Counted from the first letter of the stretch, positions 42,252-51,466 are shown. The stretch is DNA of 64,000 nt from JBDSSS01 sp963764195 (GCA_963764195.1 CAVXRG010000003.1:682001-746000), one strand, 5' to 3'. Notes: a model not told the origin generated them from the letters alone. Made by a program: numbers and translations.

Positions 42252-43667
42252 ATGGACCTCGGCGCCTACCGGCCGGTGCTCGCCAACCGCGAGACCCGTG
42301 ACGCGCTGCTGCTCGGGTTCCTCATCCGGGTGCCGATGTGGGCCGGTGGCATCCTGCTCACGCTGCACACCGTCAGCGCGCTCGGCCGCAGCTACGGCGA
42401 GGCCGGGCTCGTCACGGCCGCGTCGACGATCGCCATCGCCGTCTCCGGGCCGTGGCGCGGGCGGTTGCTCGACCGGGTGGGCCTGCGTCGAACCGTCGGC
42501 CCTTCGCTCGTCGTCCAGGCGGTCTGCTGGTCGATCGCGCCCTGGGTCGGCTACGCGCCGCTCCTCGCGCTCGCGGCGCTCGCCGGCCTCTTCGTCGTCC
42601 CGACCTTCTCGATCATCCGCCAGGTCATCCTGCGCTCGGTTCCCGAGACGCAGCGCCGCACCGCGCTGTCCCTCGACTCCTCCGCGACCGAGCTGTCCTT
42701 CATGGTCGGCCCCGCCCTCGGAGTCTGGCTCGCGACCGTCTGGGACACGAGCTGGGCACTGTTCACCGTCGAGATGGCGTCGGTGCTGGTCGGCGTCGTG
42801 CTCTGGGTCGCCAACCCGGCGCTCACCGGACCGCCCACCTCGGCCGGTGCACCGACCGACCCTGCCGACCCGACCGGCGCGACCCTCCCGGTCGACTCCA
42901 TCCCGCCGCCCCGCGCGGGCGCAGATGCCGTCGGTATGCCGTCCAGCCCCCGACGCCGCCGGTTTCCGCGTCTCCGCCCGCTCCAGCCGCTGCGGGGCTT
43001 CATCACGCTGCCCGTCGTAGCCGTCTACCTCGCCGCCGCGGCCGCGACACTCGTGCTCAGCGGCACCGACGTGTCGATCGTCGCGGCCTTGCGCTCGTTC
43101 GGCTCGACGGGCTCGATCGGCTGGGTCCTCGCGCTCTGGGGGGCCGGCTCGCTCGTCGGCGGGCTGCTCTACGGCGCCTGGCACCGCTCCTTCTCCGTCT
43201 TCTGGCTCCTGCTCGGGCTTGCCGCGACGACCGCGCCGGTGGCCCTCGCGGTGGGGGTGCCGAGCTTCGCCGTGCTCGTCACCGTCTCCGGCTTCCTCTG
43301 CGCGCCGACGCTCACGGCGACCGTCGAGCAGCTGAGTCGTGTCGTGCCCGAGCGCTTCCGCGGGGAGATGATGGGCTGGCACGGGTCGGCGATGACCGCG
43401 GGCTCGGCGATCGGCGCACCGGTGGCCGGCTTCGCCATCGACCTGGCGGGCTGGCGGGCCGGCTTCCTGCTCGTCTCCGGCATCGGCCTCGCGGTGGCCC
43501 TGGCCGGGACCGTCGCCGGCGTCCGGCGGCGCTCTGGGGAGCGAGCGGTGGGGGGACCCGATGGGGTGGGAGCAGGTGGCGCGCGGCAGGGTCCCGGTGA
43601 CGATTCGGCTGACGATTCAGCTGACGATTCGGCGCCGCGGCCCGCTGCTGATAAGGTCGGGTACTGA
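42252..43667 (+). CDS. MFS transporter with acidic repeat tail
   Basis: A 471-residue transporter with 10-12 hydrophobic helices in two halves, separated by a long Pro/Ala-rich linker (about 200-245). Visible motifs are RGRLLDRVGLRRTVGP after the second helix (MFS motif A position) and FRGEMMGWHGSAMTAGSAIGAP in the C-terminal half. The last 45 residues are hydrophilic and end with a threefold DDSA repeat from a 12-bp tandem duplication. Substrate unknown. The -10-like TAAGGT of the infC leader lies inside its final codons. Confidence 0.85.
   Translation: MDLGAYRPVLANRETRDALLLGFLIRVPMWAGGILLTLHTVSALGRSYGEAGLVTAASTIAIAVSGPWRGRLLDRVGLRRTVGPSLVVQAVCWSIAPWVGYAPLLALAALAGLFVVPTFSIIRQVILRSVPETQRRTALSLDSSATELSFMVGPALGVWLATVWDTSWALFTVEMASVLVGVVLWVANPALTGPPTSAGAPTDPADPTGATLPVDSIPPPRAGADAVGMPSSPRRRRFPRLRPLQPLRGFITLPVVAVYLAAAAATLVLSGTDVSIVAALRSFGSTGSIGWVLALWGAGSLVGGLLYGAWHRSFSVFWLLLGLAATTAPVALAVGVPSFAVLVTVSGFLCAPTLTATVEQLSRVVPERFRGEMMGWHGSAMTAGSAIGAPVAGFAIDLAGWRAGFLLVSGIGLAVALAGTVAGVRRRSGERAVGGPDGVGAGGARQGPGDDSADDSADDSAPRPAADKVGY
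43599..43634 (+). repeat. 12-bp tandem repeat, three copies
   Basis: GACGATTCGGCT, GACGATTCAGCT and GACGATTCGGCG in tandem encode DDSADDSADDSA at the C-terminus of the transporter. In frame, so copy-number change would only alter tail length. Confidence 0.9.
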
Positions 43668-43936
43668 CCAGTTGTCGTCCGGCTCCGGCCGGTCGGCGAC
43701 GTGCAAGAGAAGCTCGCTTCCACCCGCGTCAGCCCTCGGGCTGCCGGGTACAGGGTCGCACCGTACAGGCTCCATGACAGGACCGGTTCGGTGTTGTGTG
43801 CCATGAGGATGACTCGTGGACCACGCTCACCCAGGGCTCCTCGTGCACGCACGGGGAGCCTTTCTCGTTGGGGTCACGTCCCACCCGAGCTACGTGCGCG
43901 TAGGTCACCACCCGTCATCGAACTTAGGAGCACCAC
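43652..43936 (+). promoter_or_regulatory. infC leader with -10 element and terminator-like attenuator
   Basis: TAAGGT (43652-43657) is a plausible -10, giving a leader near 270 bases. A hairpin at 43835-43860 (stem GGCTCC-T-CGTG with CACG-G-GGAGCC, one G-U pair, CACG loop) is followed by TTTCTCGTT, a good intrinsic terminator shape. A 10-codon frame (MTGPVRCCVP, 43774-43806) precedes it. The leader probably controls IF3/L35/L20 levels by attenuation, as L20 or translation-linked leaders do in other bacteria; the mechanism here is inferred. Confidence 0.55.
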
Positions 43937-44614
43937 ATCAGCGAGCCTCGCATCAACGAGCGCATCCGGGTCCCGGAAGTGCGTTTGGTTGGCCCCAATG
44001 GTGAGCAGGTCGGCATCGTGCGCGTCGAGGACGCGCTCCGTCTGGCCGAGGAGGCGAACCTCGACCTCGTCGAGGTGGCCCCCATGGCCAAGCCGCCGGT
44101 CGCCAAGCTCATGGACTTCGGCAAGTTCAAGTACGAAGCCGCCATGAAGGCACGGGAAGCGCGCAAGAACCAGGTCAACACCGTCATCAAGGAGATCAAG
44201 CTCCGACCGAAGATCGACCCGCACGACTACGGCACCAAGCGTGGCCACGTCGAGCGGTTCCTCAAGGCCGGCGACAAGGTCAAGGTGACGATCATGTTCC
44301 GCGGTCGTGAGCAGTCCCGCCCGGAGCTCGGGCGTCGCCTGCTCGAGCGCCTCGCCGACGACATCGCCGAGCTCGGCTTCGTCGAGTCGGCGCCGAAGCA
44401 GGACGGCCGCAACATGATCATGGTGATCGGCCCGACCAAGAAGAAGGCCGAGGCCAAGGCCGAGCAGCGCCGCTCCCGCGAGCAGCGGGCGCAGGCGTCC
44501 GACCAGGCGGAGCCCAGCCAGGAAACCGCCTCGGAGCCGGACGCGACGACCGCCGAGCACACCGAGAGCAACGAGCACGTCGAGACCACCGGGGTGGCTG
44601 CCGCGTCCGAGTGA
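43937..44614 (+). CDS. infC: Translation initiation factor IF-3 (AUC start)
   Basis: Binds the 30S subunit and checks start-codon pairing. It has 225 residues. The conserved N-terminus ISEPRINERIRVPEV is encoded from an ATC codon six bases after AGGAG. An in-frame TAG lies three codons before this ATC and the first standard start is a GTG 14 codons later, which would delete the N-terminal signature. Hence the gene starts at AUC, a non-canonical codon that IF3 itself discriminates against, which gives autoregulation. The body shows DLVEVAPMAKPPVAKLMDFGKFKYE and HVERFLKAGDKVKVTIMFRGREQSRPELG. The C-terminal 45 residues are an acidic Ala/Thr-rich tail. Confidence 0.95.
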   Translation: MSEPRINERIRVPEVRLVGPNGEQVGIVRVEDALRLAEEANLDLVEVAPMAKPPVAKLMDFGKFKYEAAMKAREARKNQVNTVIKEIKLRPKIDPHDYGTKRGHVERFLKAGDKVKVTIMFRGREQSRPELGRRLLERLADDIAELGFVESAPKQDGRNMIMVIGPTKKKAEAKAEQRRSREQRAQASDQAEPSQETASEPDATTAEHTESNEHVETTGVAAASE

Positions 44615-44652
44615 CGGGCACCACCCCACACGACCCGGCGGCCCCTCCGCCA

Positions 44653-44683
44653 CACCGGCCGCGTACAGCACGTACGTCCGGTG
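44653..44683 (+). promoter_or_regulatory. Hairpin between infC and rpmI
   Basis: CACCGG and CCGGTG enclose GCGTAC and GTACGT with a five-base loop and a two-base bulge, in the 109-base gap before rpmI. It may be an L20-binding or processing structure of the ribosomal protein operon. Confidence 0.5.
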
Positions 44684-44723
44684 CCAGCCAGTGCACGCAG
44701 CACGACACGAAGGAGATCGGCTC

Positions 44724-44918
44724 ATGCCGAAGATGAAGACGCACAGCGGTGCGAAGAAGCGGTTCCGCCTCACCGGCACGGGCAAGGTCATGCGCGAGCA
44801 GGCCGGCGGCCGTCACCTGCTCGAGCACAAGTCGAGCAAGAAGATGCGTTCCATCGCGAACGACGTCGAGCTCGCCAAGCCGGACGCCAAGAAGGCCAAG
44901 AAGCTCCTCGGCAAGTGA
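44724..44918 (+). CDS. rpmI: 50S ribosomal protein L35
   Basis: Small basic ribosomal protein of 64 residues, the usual length, beginning MPKMKTHSGAKKRFRLTGTGK. It has the conserved HLLEHKSSKKMRS segment. AAGGAG lies upstream of the ATG. Second gene of the infC-rpmI-rplT operon. Confidence 0.98.
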   Translation: MPKMKTHSGAKKRFRLTGTGKVMREQAGGRHLLEHKSSKKMRSIANDVELAKPDAKKAKKLLGK

Positions 44919-45051
44919 GCCGAGACCCCGATCCGTCCCCATGGACGGGCCGGGGCGCCTGGACACCCAGGATTCCGCACCCCCAGCATCGTGCTGCGAG
45001 CGCGGGCCCAGCGGCCCGAGCCGACAGCATCAGTAACGAAGGAGTATTCAC

Positions 45052-45444
45052 GTGGCACGCGTGAAGCGGGCGGTCAACGCCCAGAAGAAGCGTCGCGTCG
45101 TTCTCGAGCGCGCAAGCGGCTACCGCGGTCAGCGGTCGCGTCTCTACCGCAAGGCCAAGGAGCAGGTCACCCACTCCCTCGGCTACGCCTACCGTGACCG
45201 CCGCGCCCGCAAGGGTGACTTCCGTCGCCTCTGGATCCAGCGGATCAACGCGGCCGCCCGCGCGAACGGCATGACCTACAACCGGTTCATGCAGGGCCTC
45301 AAGGCTGCCGGGGTCGAGGTCGACCGCAAGATCCTCGCCGACCTCGCCGTCAACGACGCCGCCGCGTTCGCCACCCTCGTGGAGCTCTCTCGCGCCAACG
45401 TTCCGGCCCAGCCGAACGCCAAGGCCGCCAGCGGCGCTGCCTGA
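45052..45444 (+). CDS. rplT: 50S ribosomal protein L20
   Basis: Primary 23S rRNA-binding protein needed early in 50S assembly, and an autoregulator of this operon in several bacteria. It has 130 residues. The N-terminal ARVKRAVNAQKKRRVVLERASGYRGQRSRLYRKAKEQV and LWIQRINAAARANGMTYNRFM are diagnostic. The C-terminal 10-12 residues (AQPNAKAASGAA) are an extra tail. It starts at GTG after GAAGGAG. Confidence 0.98.
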   Translation: MARVKRAVNAQKKRRVVLERASGYRGQRSRLYRKAKEQVTHSLGYAYRDRRARKGDFRRLWIQRINAAARANGMTYNRFMQGLKAAGVEVDRKILADLAVNDAAAFATLVELSRANVPAQPNAKAASGAA

Positions 45445-45488
45445 GCCGCACCGGCGACCTGAGCAGTGAGCGAGCGCCGGGACCGCCC

Positions 45489-46304
45489 GTGCTGACCAAC
45501 CCCCGAGCCGATCGGGTCAAGTCAGTCCGGGCGCTGTCCCGGCGCTCGGTGCGTTCCCGCCTCGGCGAGTTCGTCGCGGAGGGGCCCCAGGCCGTGCGCG
45601 AGGCCGTGCGTCATCGCCCGCACGACGTCCGCCACCTCTACGTGACGGCCGACGCCGGCCAGCGGCACCCGGACATCCTCGAGGCCGCCGACGCGGCCGG
45701 GGTCTCGGTTCACGCGGTGACCGACGAGGTGCTGGCGGCGATGGTCGAGACCCCCACGCCGCAGGGCATCGCCGCCGTGTGCCGGATGCTCGACATCGGG
45801 CTGGAGCAGCTCGTGACAGACCTGCCCGACGACGCGGTCGTCTGCGTCCTGACCAACGTCCGTGACCCCGGGAACGCCGGCACGGTCGTGCGGGGCGCCG
45901 ACGCGGCGGGGGCCGACGCGGTGATCGTCAGCGACGCGAGCGTCGACGTCTACAACAGCAAGGTGGTGCGCTCGACCGCCGGCTCGCTGTGGCACCTGCC
46001 GCTCTGCGTCGGGGAGCCGGTCCCGGCGATCCTCGCGGCGCTGCGTGCGCAAGGCGTCGCGCTGCTCGCGGCCGACGGCGCGGGCACGACCCTGCTCCCC
46101 GACGCCGACCTCGACCGGGCGCACGCCTGGGTCATGGGCAACGAGGCGTGGGGGCTCGATGCCGAGGTGCGCGACGCCTGCGACGACGTCGTTCGTGTCC
46201 CCATCCACGGGCTCGCCGAGTCGCTCAACCTCGCGATGGCCGCGACCGTGTGCCTCTACGCCTCGGCCGGGGCCCGCGAACTCTCCCGCCACGCCCCGAG
46301 CTGA
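45489..46304 (+). CDS. SpoU/TrmH-family RNA 2'-O-methyltransferase
   Basis: SPOUT-fold methyltransferase (TrmH/RlmB-like) that adds 2'-O-methyl groups to rRNA or tRNA. It has 271 residues. An N-terminal substrate-binding domain covers about residues 1-100, then the knotted domain has motif 1 NVRDPGNAGTVVRGADAAGADAVI, motif 2 WVMGNEAWGL and motif 3 VPIHGLAESLNLAMAATVCLY. The location just after rplT is standard in actinobacteria and in the line of TsnR-like genes. It starts at a GTG with no strong ribosome-binding site. Confidence 0.92.
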   Translation: MLTNPRADRVKSVRALSRRSVRSRLGEFVAEGPQAVREAVRHRPHDVRHLYVTADAGQRHPDILEAADAAGVSVHAVTDEVLAAMVETPTPQGIAAVCRMLDIGLEQLVTDLPDDAVVCVLTNVRDPGNAGTVVRGADAAGADAVIVSDASVDVYNSKVVRSTAGSLWHLPLCVGEPVPAILAALRAQGVALLAADGAGTTLLPDADLDRAHAWVMGNEAWGLDAEVRDACDDVVRVPIHGLAESLNLAMAATVCLYASAGARELSRHAPS

Positions 46305-46358
46305 GATCTACCCCCTCCGGGGCGGAGGAACTGGACACGACGTCGCTAAGGTCGGGAC

Positions 46359-47667
46359 ATGGCGACCGGCGCGAGCACCCCACCGCCCGAACCCACACCG
46401 GACGACCACACGCCGGACGACCACACGTCGCACGACGAGCCGGTGGTGGCGTCGGCGACGCCATCGCCTCCATCGTCGACCGCGTTGCCCGACTCACCCG
46501 CGGCCGTGGCCGGGGTCTCGACGATGGGTAACCTGCTGCCCGACGGTCTCGTCGTCATCGGTGGCGACCGCGTGATCCGCTTCGTCAACGGCGAGGCGGA
46601 GCGGATCCTCGGCCTGCCCGTAGCCGACCTCGTCGGGCGGCCCGTGACGGAGGCGCTGCCACTGACCGACCGGGACGGGCGGGACTGGTGGGAGCGCAGC
46701 GACCCGTTCCGTGCCACGGTGCCCCATCCCGGCCACGGCGAGCGGCTGCTCGTCTCTCCGCTCGGTCACGAGGTGCTCGTCACGGCGCGCTACCACCGCG
46801 CCGAGGCCGGCGCCGTCGAGCGGGTGATGGTCGGCCTGCGCGATGCCGAGGCGCGCCAGCGGGCCGAGCGTGAGCAGGCGAGCGTGCTGTCGACCGTCGC
46901 CCACGAGCTGCGCGCCCCGCTCACCTCGGTGACCGGCTTCACGAGCAGCCTGCTGCGCCGCTGGGACCGCTTCAGTGACGCCCAGAAACGGCTCATGATC
47001 GAGACGATCGAGTCCGACGCCCAACGCCTCACCCGCCTCATCACCGAGCTGCTCGACATCTCGCGGCTGGACTCCGACAACCTGACCCTGCACCGCGGGC
47101 CCGTCGACCTGCACCGGGTCCTCAGCACCCACGTGGTCCGACACGAGCTGGGCCGGGCCACCGGCGCGGTGCGCCTCGGCCTCGGTCCGGTGGCGACCGA
47201 GCACGGTCTCCCCGAGATGTGGGCCGACAAGGACCGGCTCGAGCAGGTCTTCTTCAACCTCATCGAGAACGCCGTCCAGCACGGCGGCGCGCCGGTGACC
47301 GTCACCCTCGAGCACGATCTCGGCGCCGATGGCGACCCCGGCCCCGGCCCCGACGTCGACTCCGGTCCAGACTCCGGCCCGACTCCGGCCCGACTCCGGC
47401 CCCGACTCCGGCGGCCCTCCGGCCGGGGCCGCGGTGCTCGTCACCGTCGACGACTGCGGCGAGGGGATCGCCGAGGCCGACCGGGAGAAGATCTTCGGCA
47501 GGTTCTGGCACGGCCCGGTCAGCGCGACCACCGGCCTGGGGCTCTACGTCGTCCGCGGCCTCGTCGAGGCCCACGGGGGCACTGTCGTCGCGAGCGACAA
47601 TGACGACGGGGGAGCGCGGATCGTCGTGCGCCTGCCCGCCGGTCTGCCCGAGGGCTTCGCCTCCTGA
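46359..47667 (+). pseudogene. PAS sensor histidine kinase split by a frameshift in a 12-bp repeat
   Basis: A histidine kinase of about 435 residues when frames are joined. It has a PAS domain (about 50-150), H-box STVAHELRAPLTSV with His182, N-box FFNLIENAVQHGG, then a Gly/Pro/Asp-rich linker. After the linker come the G1 box VDDCGEGIAE, F-box KIFGRFWHG and G2 box TTGLGLYVVRGLVEAHGG. These last boxes are in another frame. The shift occurs between 47370 and 47391, where two repeat units have 11 bases instead of 12; adding one base to each restores one continuous frame. It may be a sequencing error, a true mutation or a slippage switch. TAAGGT six bases before the ATG marks a leaderless start. 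No response regulator is adjacent. Confidence 0.8.
47358..47415 (+). repeat. Imperfect 12-bp tandem repeat in the kinase gene
   Basis: Five units of GACTCCGGCCCC type: 12, 11, 11, 12 and 12 bases. The two short units lack one C of the C-run. They encode a DSGP linker when in frame. Confidence 0.9.
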
Positions 47668-47738
47668 CGGCCTCGCGCCGGGGCGCGCGCCCCGTGCCAC
47701 GACCCGAAACCGGGCGAGGCGCCGTCGCCGGCTCGCCC

Positions 47739-47744
47739 TAGACT
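47739..47744 (+). promoter_or_regulatory. -10 element of pheST
   Basis: TAGACT about 52 bases before the pheS ATG, predicting a leader near 45 bases. It is just upstream of GGCGCGGCAG and follows a CGGGGCGCGCGCCCCG palindrome (47679-47694) that may end the kinase transcript. No T-box leader is visible. Confidence 0.45.
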
Positions 47745-47796
47745 GGCGCGGCAGCACCCGACGACCGTCCCGAGCGAGAGCAGCGAACGCACCCCG

Positions 47797-48906
47797 ATGT
47801 CCGGACCGAACACGAACTACGACCCGGTCGAGGTCTCCGCCCTCGACCCGACGAACATCGACGCCGCGGTCGAGCACGCGCTGGCCGCGATCGCCGCGGC
47901 TGGCTCGCTCGAGGAGCTCAAGGCCGAGCGGATCGCCCACCAGGGTGAGAAGAGCCCGCTCGCGCTCGCGAACCGCGAGATCGGTGCGCTGCCGCCGAGC
48001 GCCAAGGCCGAGGCCGGCAAGCGGGTCGGCCAGGCCCGCGGCCGCGTCGGCCAGGCCCTCTCCGCACGACAGGGCGAGCTCGAGGTCGAGCGGGACGAAC
48101 GGATCCTCGTCGACGAGCGGGTCGACGTCACCGTCCCCGTGTTGCGCCGCCCGCTCGGGGCCAGGCACCCCATCGAGCTCGTCGCCCAGCGCCTCGTCGA
48201 CGCCTTCGTCGGGATGGGCTGGGAGGTCGCCGAGGGGCCGGAGCTGGAGAGCGAGTGGCTCAACTTCGACGCGCTCAACCTCGGCCCGGACCACCCCGCG
48301 CGCCAGATGCAGGACACCTTCTTCCTCGACCCCGTGGACTCCGGCCTCGTGCTGCGCACCCAGACCTCCCCGGTCCAGATCCGCACGATGCTCGAGCAGG
48401 AGCCGCCGATCTACGTCGTCGCGCCGGGCAAGGTCTACCGGACCGACGACCTCGACGCGACGCACACACCGGTCTTCCACCAGATCGAGTGCCTCGCCAT
48501 CGACAAGGGCCTGACGATGGCCCACCTGCGCGGCGCCCTCGACGCCTTCGTCCGGATCATGTTCGGCGCGGAGTCACGCACCCGCGTCCGCGCCAACTAC
48601 TTCCCCTTCACCGAGCCGAGCATGGAGACCGACTTCCTCTGCTTCGTCTGCCACGGCGAGGAGACCTGGGGCGGCGCCGACCAGTGCCGCACGTGCGGTG
48701 GGTCGGGCTGGATCGAGCTCGGCGGCTCGGGGATGGTCAACCGCAAGGTGCTGCGGACGTGCGGGATCGACCCCGACGTCTACTCCGGCTTCGCCTTCGG
48801 CCTCGGGATCGAGCGGGCGCTCATGCTGCGCCACGGGGTCCAGGGGATGCACGAGATGGTCGAGGGCGACGTCCGCTTCTCGCAGCAGTTCGGGATGGAG
48901 GTCTGA
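47797..48906 (+). CDS. pheS: Phenylalanyl-tRNA synthetase alpha subunit
   Basis: Catalytic subunit of the alpha2-beta2 class II synthetase that charges tRNA-Phe. It has 369 residues. An N-terminal coiled-coil tRNA-binding arm covers about 20-100. Motif 2 is in YVVAPGKVYRTDDLDATHTPVFHQIE and motif 3 is GFAFGLGIERALMLRHGV. A four-cysteine zinc knuckle (CFVCHGEE ... CRTCGGSGW) sits before WIELGGSGMVNRKVL, as in Gram-positive PheS. pheT follows after one base. Confidence 0.96.
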   Translation: MSGPNTNYDPVEVSALDPTNIDAAVEHALAAIAAAGSLEELKAERIAHQGEKSPLALANREIGALPPSAKAEAGKRVGQARGRVGQALSARQGELEVERDERILVDERVDVTVPVLRRPLGARHPIELVAQRLVDAFVGMGWEVAEGPELESEWLNFDALNLGPDHPARQMQDTFFLDPVDSGLVLRTQTSPVQIRTMLEQEPPIYVVAPGKVYRTDDLDATHTPVFHQIECLAIDKGLTMAHLRGALDAFVRIMFGAESRTRVRANYFPFTEPSMETDFLCFVCHGEETWGGADQCRTCGGSGWIELGGSGMVNRKVLRTCGIDPDVYSGFAFGLGIERALMLRHGVQGMHEMVEGDVRFSQQFGMEV

Positions 48907-48907
48907 C

Positions 48908-51466
48908 ATGCGTATGCCGCTCAGCTGGCTCGCCGAGTACACCGACCTCGCGCCCGGGACCCGGGGCGCCGACGTGGCCGCGAGCCTCGTCAGCGTGGGT
49001 CTCGAGGAGGAGGACCTGCACGGCGGCGACCTCTCCGGGCCGCTCGTCGTCGGTCGGGTCCTCGACTTCGCGCTCGAGCCGCAGAAGAACGGCAAGACGA
49101 TCCGGTGGTGCACCGTCGACGTCGGCCAGCACGGCCAGATGCTCACCGAGGGCACGCACCAGCAGATCGTCTGCGGCGCCCACAACTTCGAGGTCGGCGA
49201 CCTCGTCGTCGTCGTGCTGCCCGGAGCGGTCCTGCCCGGAGACTTCGCCATCGCGGCGCGCAAGACCTACGGTCACGTCTCCAACGGGATGATCTGCGCC
49301 GAGGACGAGATCGGACTCGGGCACGACCACGAGGGGATCATCGTCCTGCAGCGGCTGCTCGGCGAGGAGAAGGCCTCGGCCCTCTCGCCCGGCGACGACG
49401 CGATCGCGCTGCTCGGCCTCGCCGAGGAGACCGTCGAGACCAACGTGACGCCCGACCGGGGCTACTGCTTCTCGGTGCGCGGCCTCGCCCGTGAGTACTG
49501 GCACGCCCAGGGCAGCCCGGCCGGGACGTTCCGCGACCCGGCCGCGCTCGAGACCCCGGCCGCCACGACAGACGGCTACCCGGTCCGCCTCGACGACACG
49601 GCGCCGATCGACGGGAACCGCGGCTGCGACCGCTACGTCGCCCGCATCGTGCGTGGCATCGACCCGACCCGGCCGTCGCCGTCCTGGCTCCAGCGCCGCC
49701 TCACCCAGTCGGGGATGCGCCCGATCTCGCTCGCCGTCGACGTGACGAACTACGTGATGCTCGCCGTCGGCCAGCCGCTGCATGCCTTCGACGTCGACCG
49801 GCTCTCGGGCTCGATCGTCGTGCGCCGCGCCCGGCCCGGCGAGCGCCTCACGACGCTCGACGACGTCAAGCGCACCCTCACCCCCGAGGACCTGCTCATC
49901 ACCGACGGGGGAGAGGCCCCACTCGCCATCGCCGGGGTCATGGGCGGCGCCTCCTCCGAGGTGACCGACACGACGACCGACGTGCTCATCGAGGCCGCCC
50001 ACTTCGACCCGACGACCGTCGCCCGCAGCTCGCGCCGGCACCGGCTCGTCACCGAGGCGTCCAAGCGCTTCGAGCGCGGCGTCGACCCGGCCGTCGCCGC
50101 CGCCGCGGCCCAGCTCGCGGTCGACCTGCTCGTCGAGCACGGGGGTGGCACGGCCGACCCCGAGGTGACCGACGTCGACCACACGAGCCCGCGCACGGCA
50201 TACCTGCTCGACGTCACGGAGCCGGCCCGGATCATCGGGGTCGACTACCCGCGCGCCCGCGTCATCGAGATCCTGCGCGACCTCGGCTGCGCCGTCGACG
50301 AGTTCGGTACCGGTGCCGACGAGACGCACGTGCTCGTCACCCCGCCGTCGTGGCGCCCCGACCTCGTCGACGCGCCCGACTACGCGGAGGAGGTCGCGAG
50401 GATCGACGGCTACGACGCGATCCCGTCCATCACCCCGACCCCGACCGAGGGTCGCGGGCTCACCCACGGGCAGAAGGCCCGTCGGGTCATCGCCGACGCC
50501 CTCGCCGCGAGCGGGCTCACCGAGGTGCTCAGCTATCCCTTCGTGGCCGACGACCTCGCCGACCAGCTGCTGCTGCCGGCCGAGGACGACCGCCGCCACG
50601 CGGTACGCCTCGCGAACCCGCTCTCCGAGGAGCGGCCGCTGTTGCGCACCTCGGTGCTCGGGAGCCTCGTCGACGTGCTGCGGCGCAACCTCGCCCGCGG
50701 GCACCGCGACGTCGGGGTCTATGAGCTGGGTCTCGTCTTCCGGCCCGGCGGTGCGCTCGGCACGGCGCCGATCCCCGCCGTCGACGCCCGCCCCGACGAG
50801 GACACGCTGGCGCGGCTGTATGCCGCCGTGCCCGACCAGCCGCGCCGGGCCGCGCTCCTCGCGACCGGGCTCGCCGAGCCGGCCGGCTGGTGGGGCCCCG
50901 GTCGACCCGTCGACTGGAGTGACGCCGTCGCCGCCGTCGAGACGGTGGCGTCCGCGCTCGCCGTGCCCGTCACGGTGACCAACGACCCCGACCACGCCCC
51001 GTGGCACCCGGGTCGCTGCGCCCGGATCACGCTCGCCGACGGCACGCTCGTCGGTCACGCCGGTGAGCTGCACCCGAAGGTGCTGGCCTCGCTCGAGCTG
51101 CCCGAGCGGACCGTCGCCGCCGAGTTCGACGTCGACGTGCTCGTCGCGGCGAGCGAGGCACCCGTCCAGGCGAGCCGCTTCTCGACCTACCCGCCCGCGC
51201 TCACCGACATCGCGCTGCTCGTCCGGTCGGACGCGGCGGCCGGAGCGGTCGAGGCGGCGCTGCGGTCGGGCGCCGGGGACTCGCTCGAGTCGATCGTGCT
51301 CTTCGACCTCTACGTGGGCGACCGGGTCGAGGCGGGTCACAAGTCGCTCGCCTACCGGCTGACCTTCCGGGCGGCTGACCGCACCCTGACGACCGAGGAG
51401 GTCAACGGCTTCCGCGACGCCGCGGTCGCCGCGGCGGCGGAGGCGACGGGGGCCACCCAGCGCTGA
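48908..51466 (+). CDS. pheT: Phenylalanyl-tRNA synthetase beta subunit
   Basis: Structural, editing and anticodon-binding subunit of PheRS. It has 852 residues. An EMAP/tRNA-binding domain (about 40-150) begins near LVVGRVLDF. The B3/B4 editing domain contains RPISLAVDVTNYVMLAVGQPLHAFD and the B5 region contains PSWRPDLVDAPDYAEEVARIDGYDAIP. A catalytic-like core and a C-terminal ferredoxin-like anticodon-binding domain (FSTYPPALTDIALLV) follow. The ATG directly after the pheS stop is chosen. Confidence 0.96.
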   Translation: MRMPLSWLAEYTDLAPGTRGADVAASLVSVGLEEEDLHGGDLSGPLVVGRVLDFALEPQKNGKTIRWCTVDVGQHGQMLTEGTHQQIVCGAHNFEVGDLVVVVLPGAVLPGDFAIAARKTYGHVSNGMICAEDEIGLGHDHEGIIVLQRLLGEEKASALSPGDDAIALLGLAEETVETNVTPDRGYCFSVRGLAREYWHAQGSPAGTFRDPAALETPAATTDGYPVRLDDTAPIDGNRGCDRYVARIVRGIDPTRPSPSWLQRRLTQSGMRPISLAVDVTNYVMLAVGQPLHAFDVDRLSGSIVVRRARPGERLTTLDDVKRTLTPEDLLITDGGEAPLAIAGVMGGASSEVTDTTTDVLIEAAHFDPTTVARSSRRHRLVTEASKRFERGVDPAVAAAAAQLAVDLLVEHGGGTADPEVTDVDHTSPRTAYLLDVTEPARIIGVDYPRARVIEILRDLGCAVDEFGTGADETHVLVTPPSWRPDLVDAPDYAEEVARIDGYDAIPSITPTPTEGRGLTHGQKARRVIADALAASGLTEVLSYPFVADDLADQLLLPAEDDRRHAVRLANPLSEERPLLRTSVLGSLVDVLRRNLARGHRDVGVYELGLVFRPGGALGTAPIPAVDARPDEDTLARLYAAVPDQPRRAALLATGLAEPAGWWGPGRPVDWSDAVAAVETVASALAVPVTVTNDPDHAPWHPGRCARITLADGTLVGHAGELHPKVLASLELPERTVAAEFDVDVLVAASEAPVQASRFSTYPPALTDIALLVRSDAAAGAVEAALRSGAGDSLESIVLFDLYVGDRVEAGHKSLAYRLTFRAADRTLTTEEVNGFRDAAVAAAAEATGATQR

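Noticed and set aside
47668..47796. T-box leader before pheST
   Set aside because: The -10 predicts a leader of only about 45 bases and no T-box motif or specifier loop is visible.
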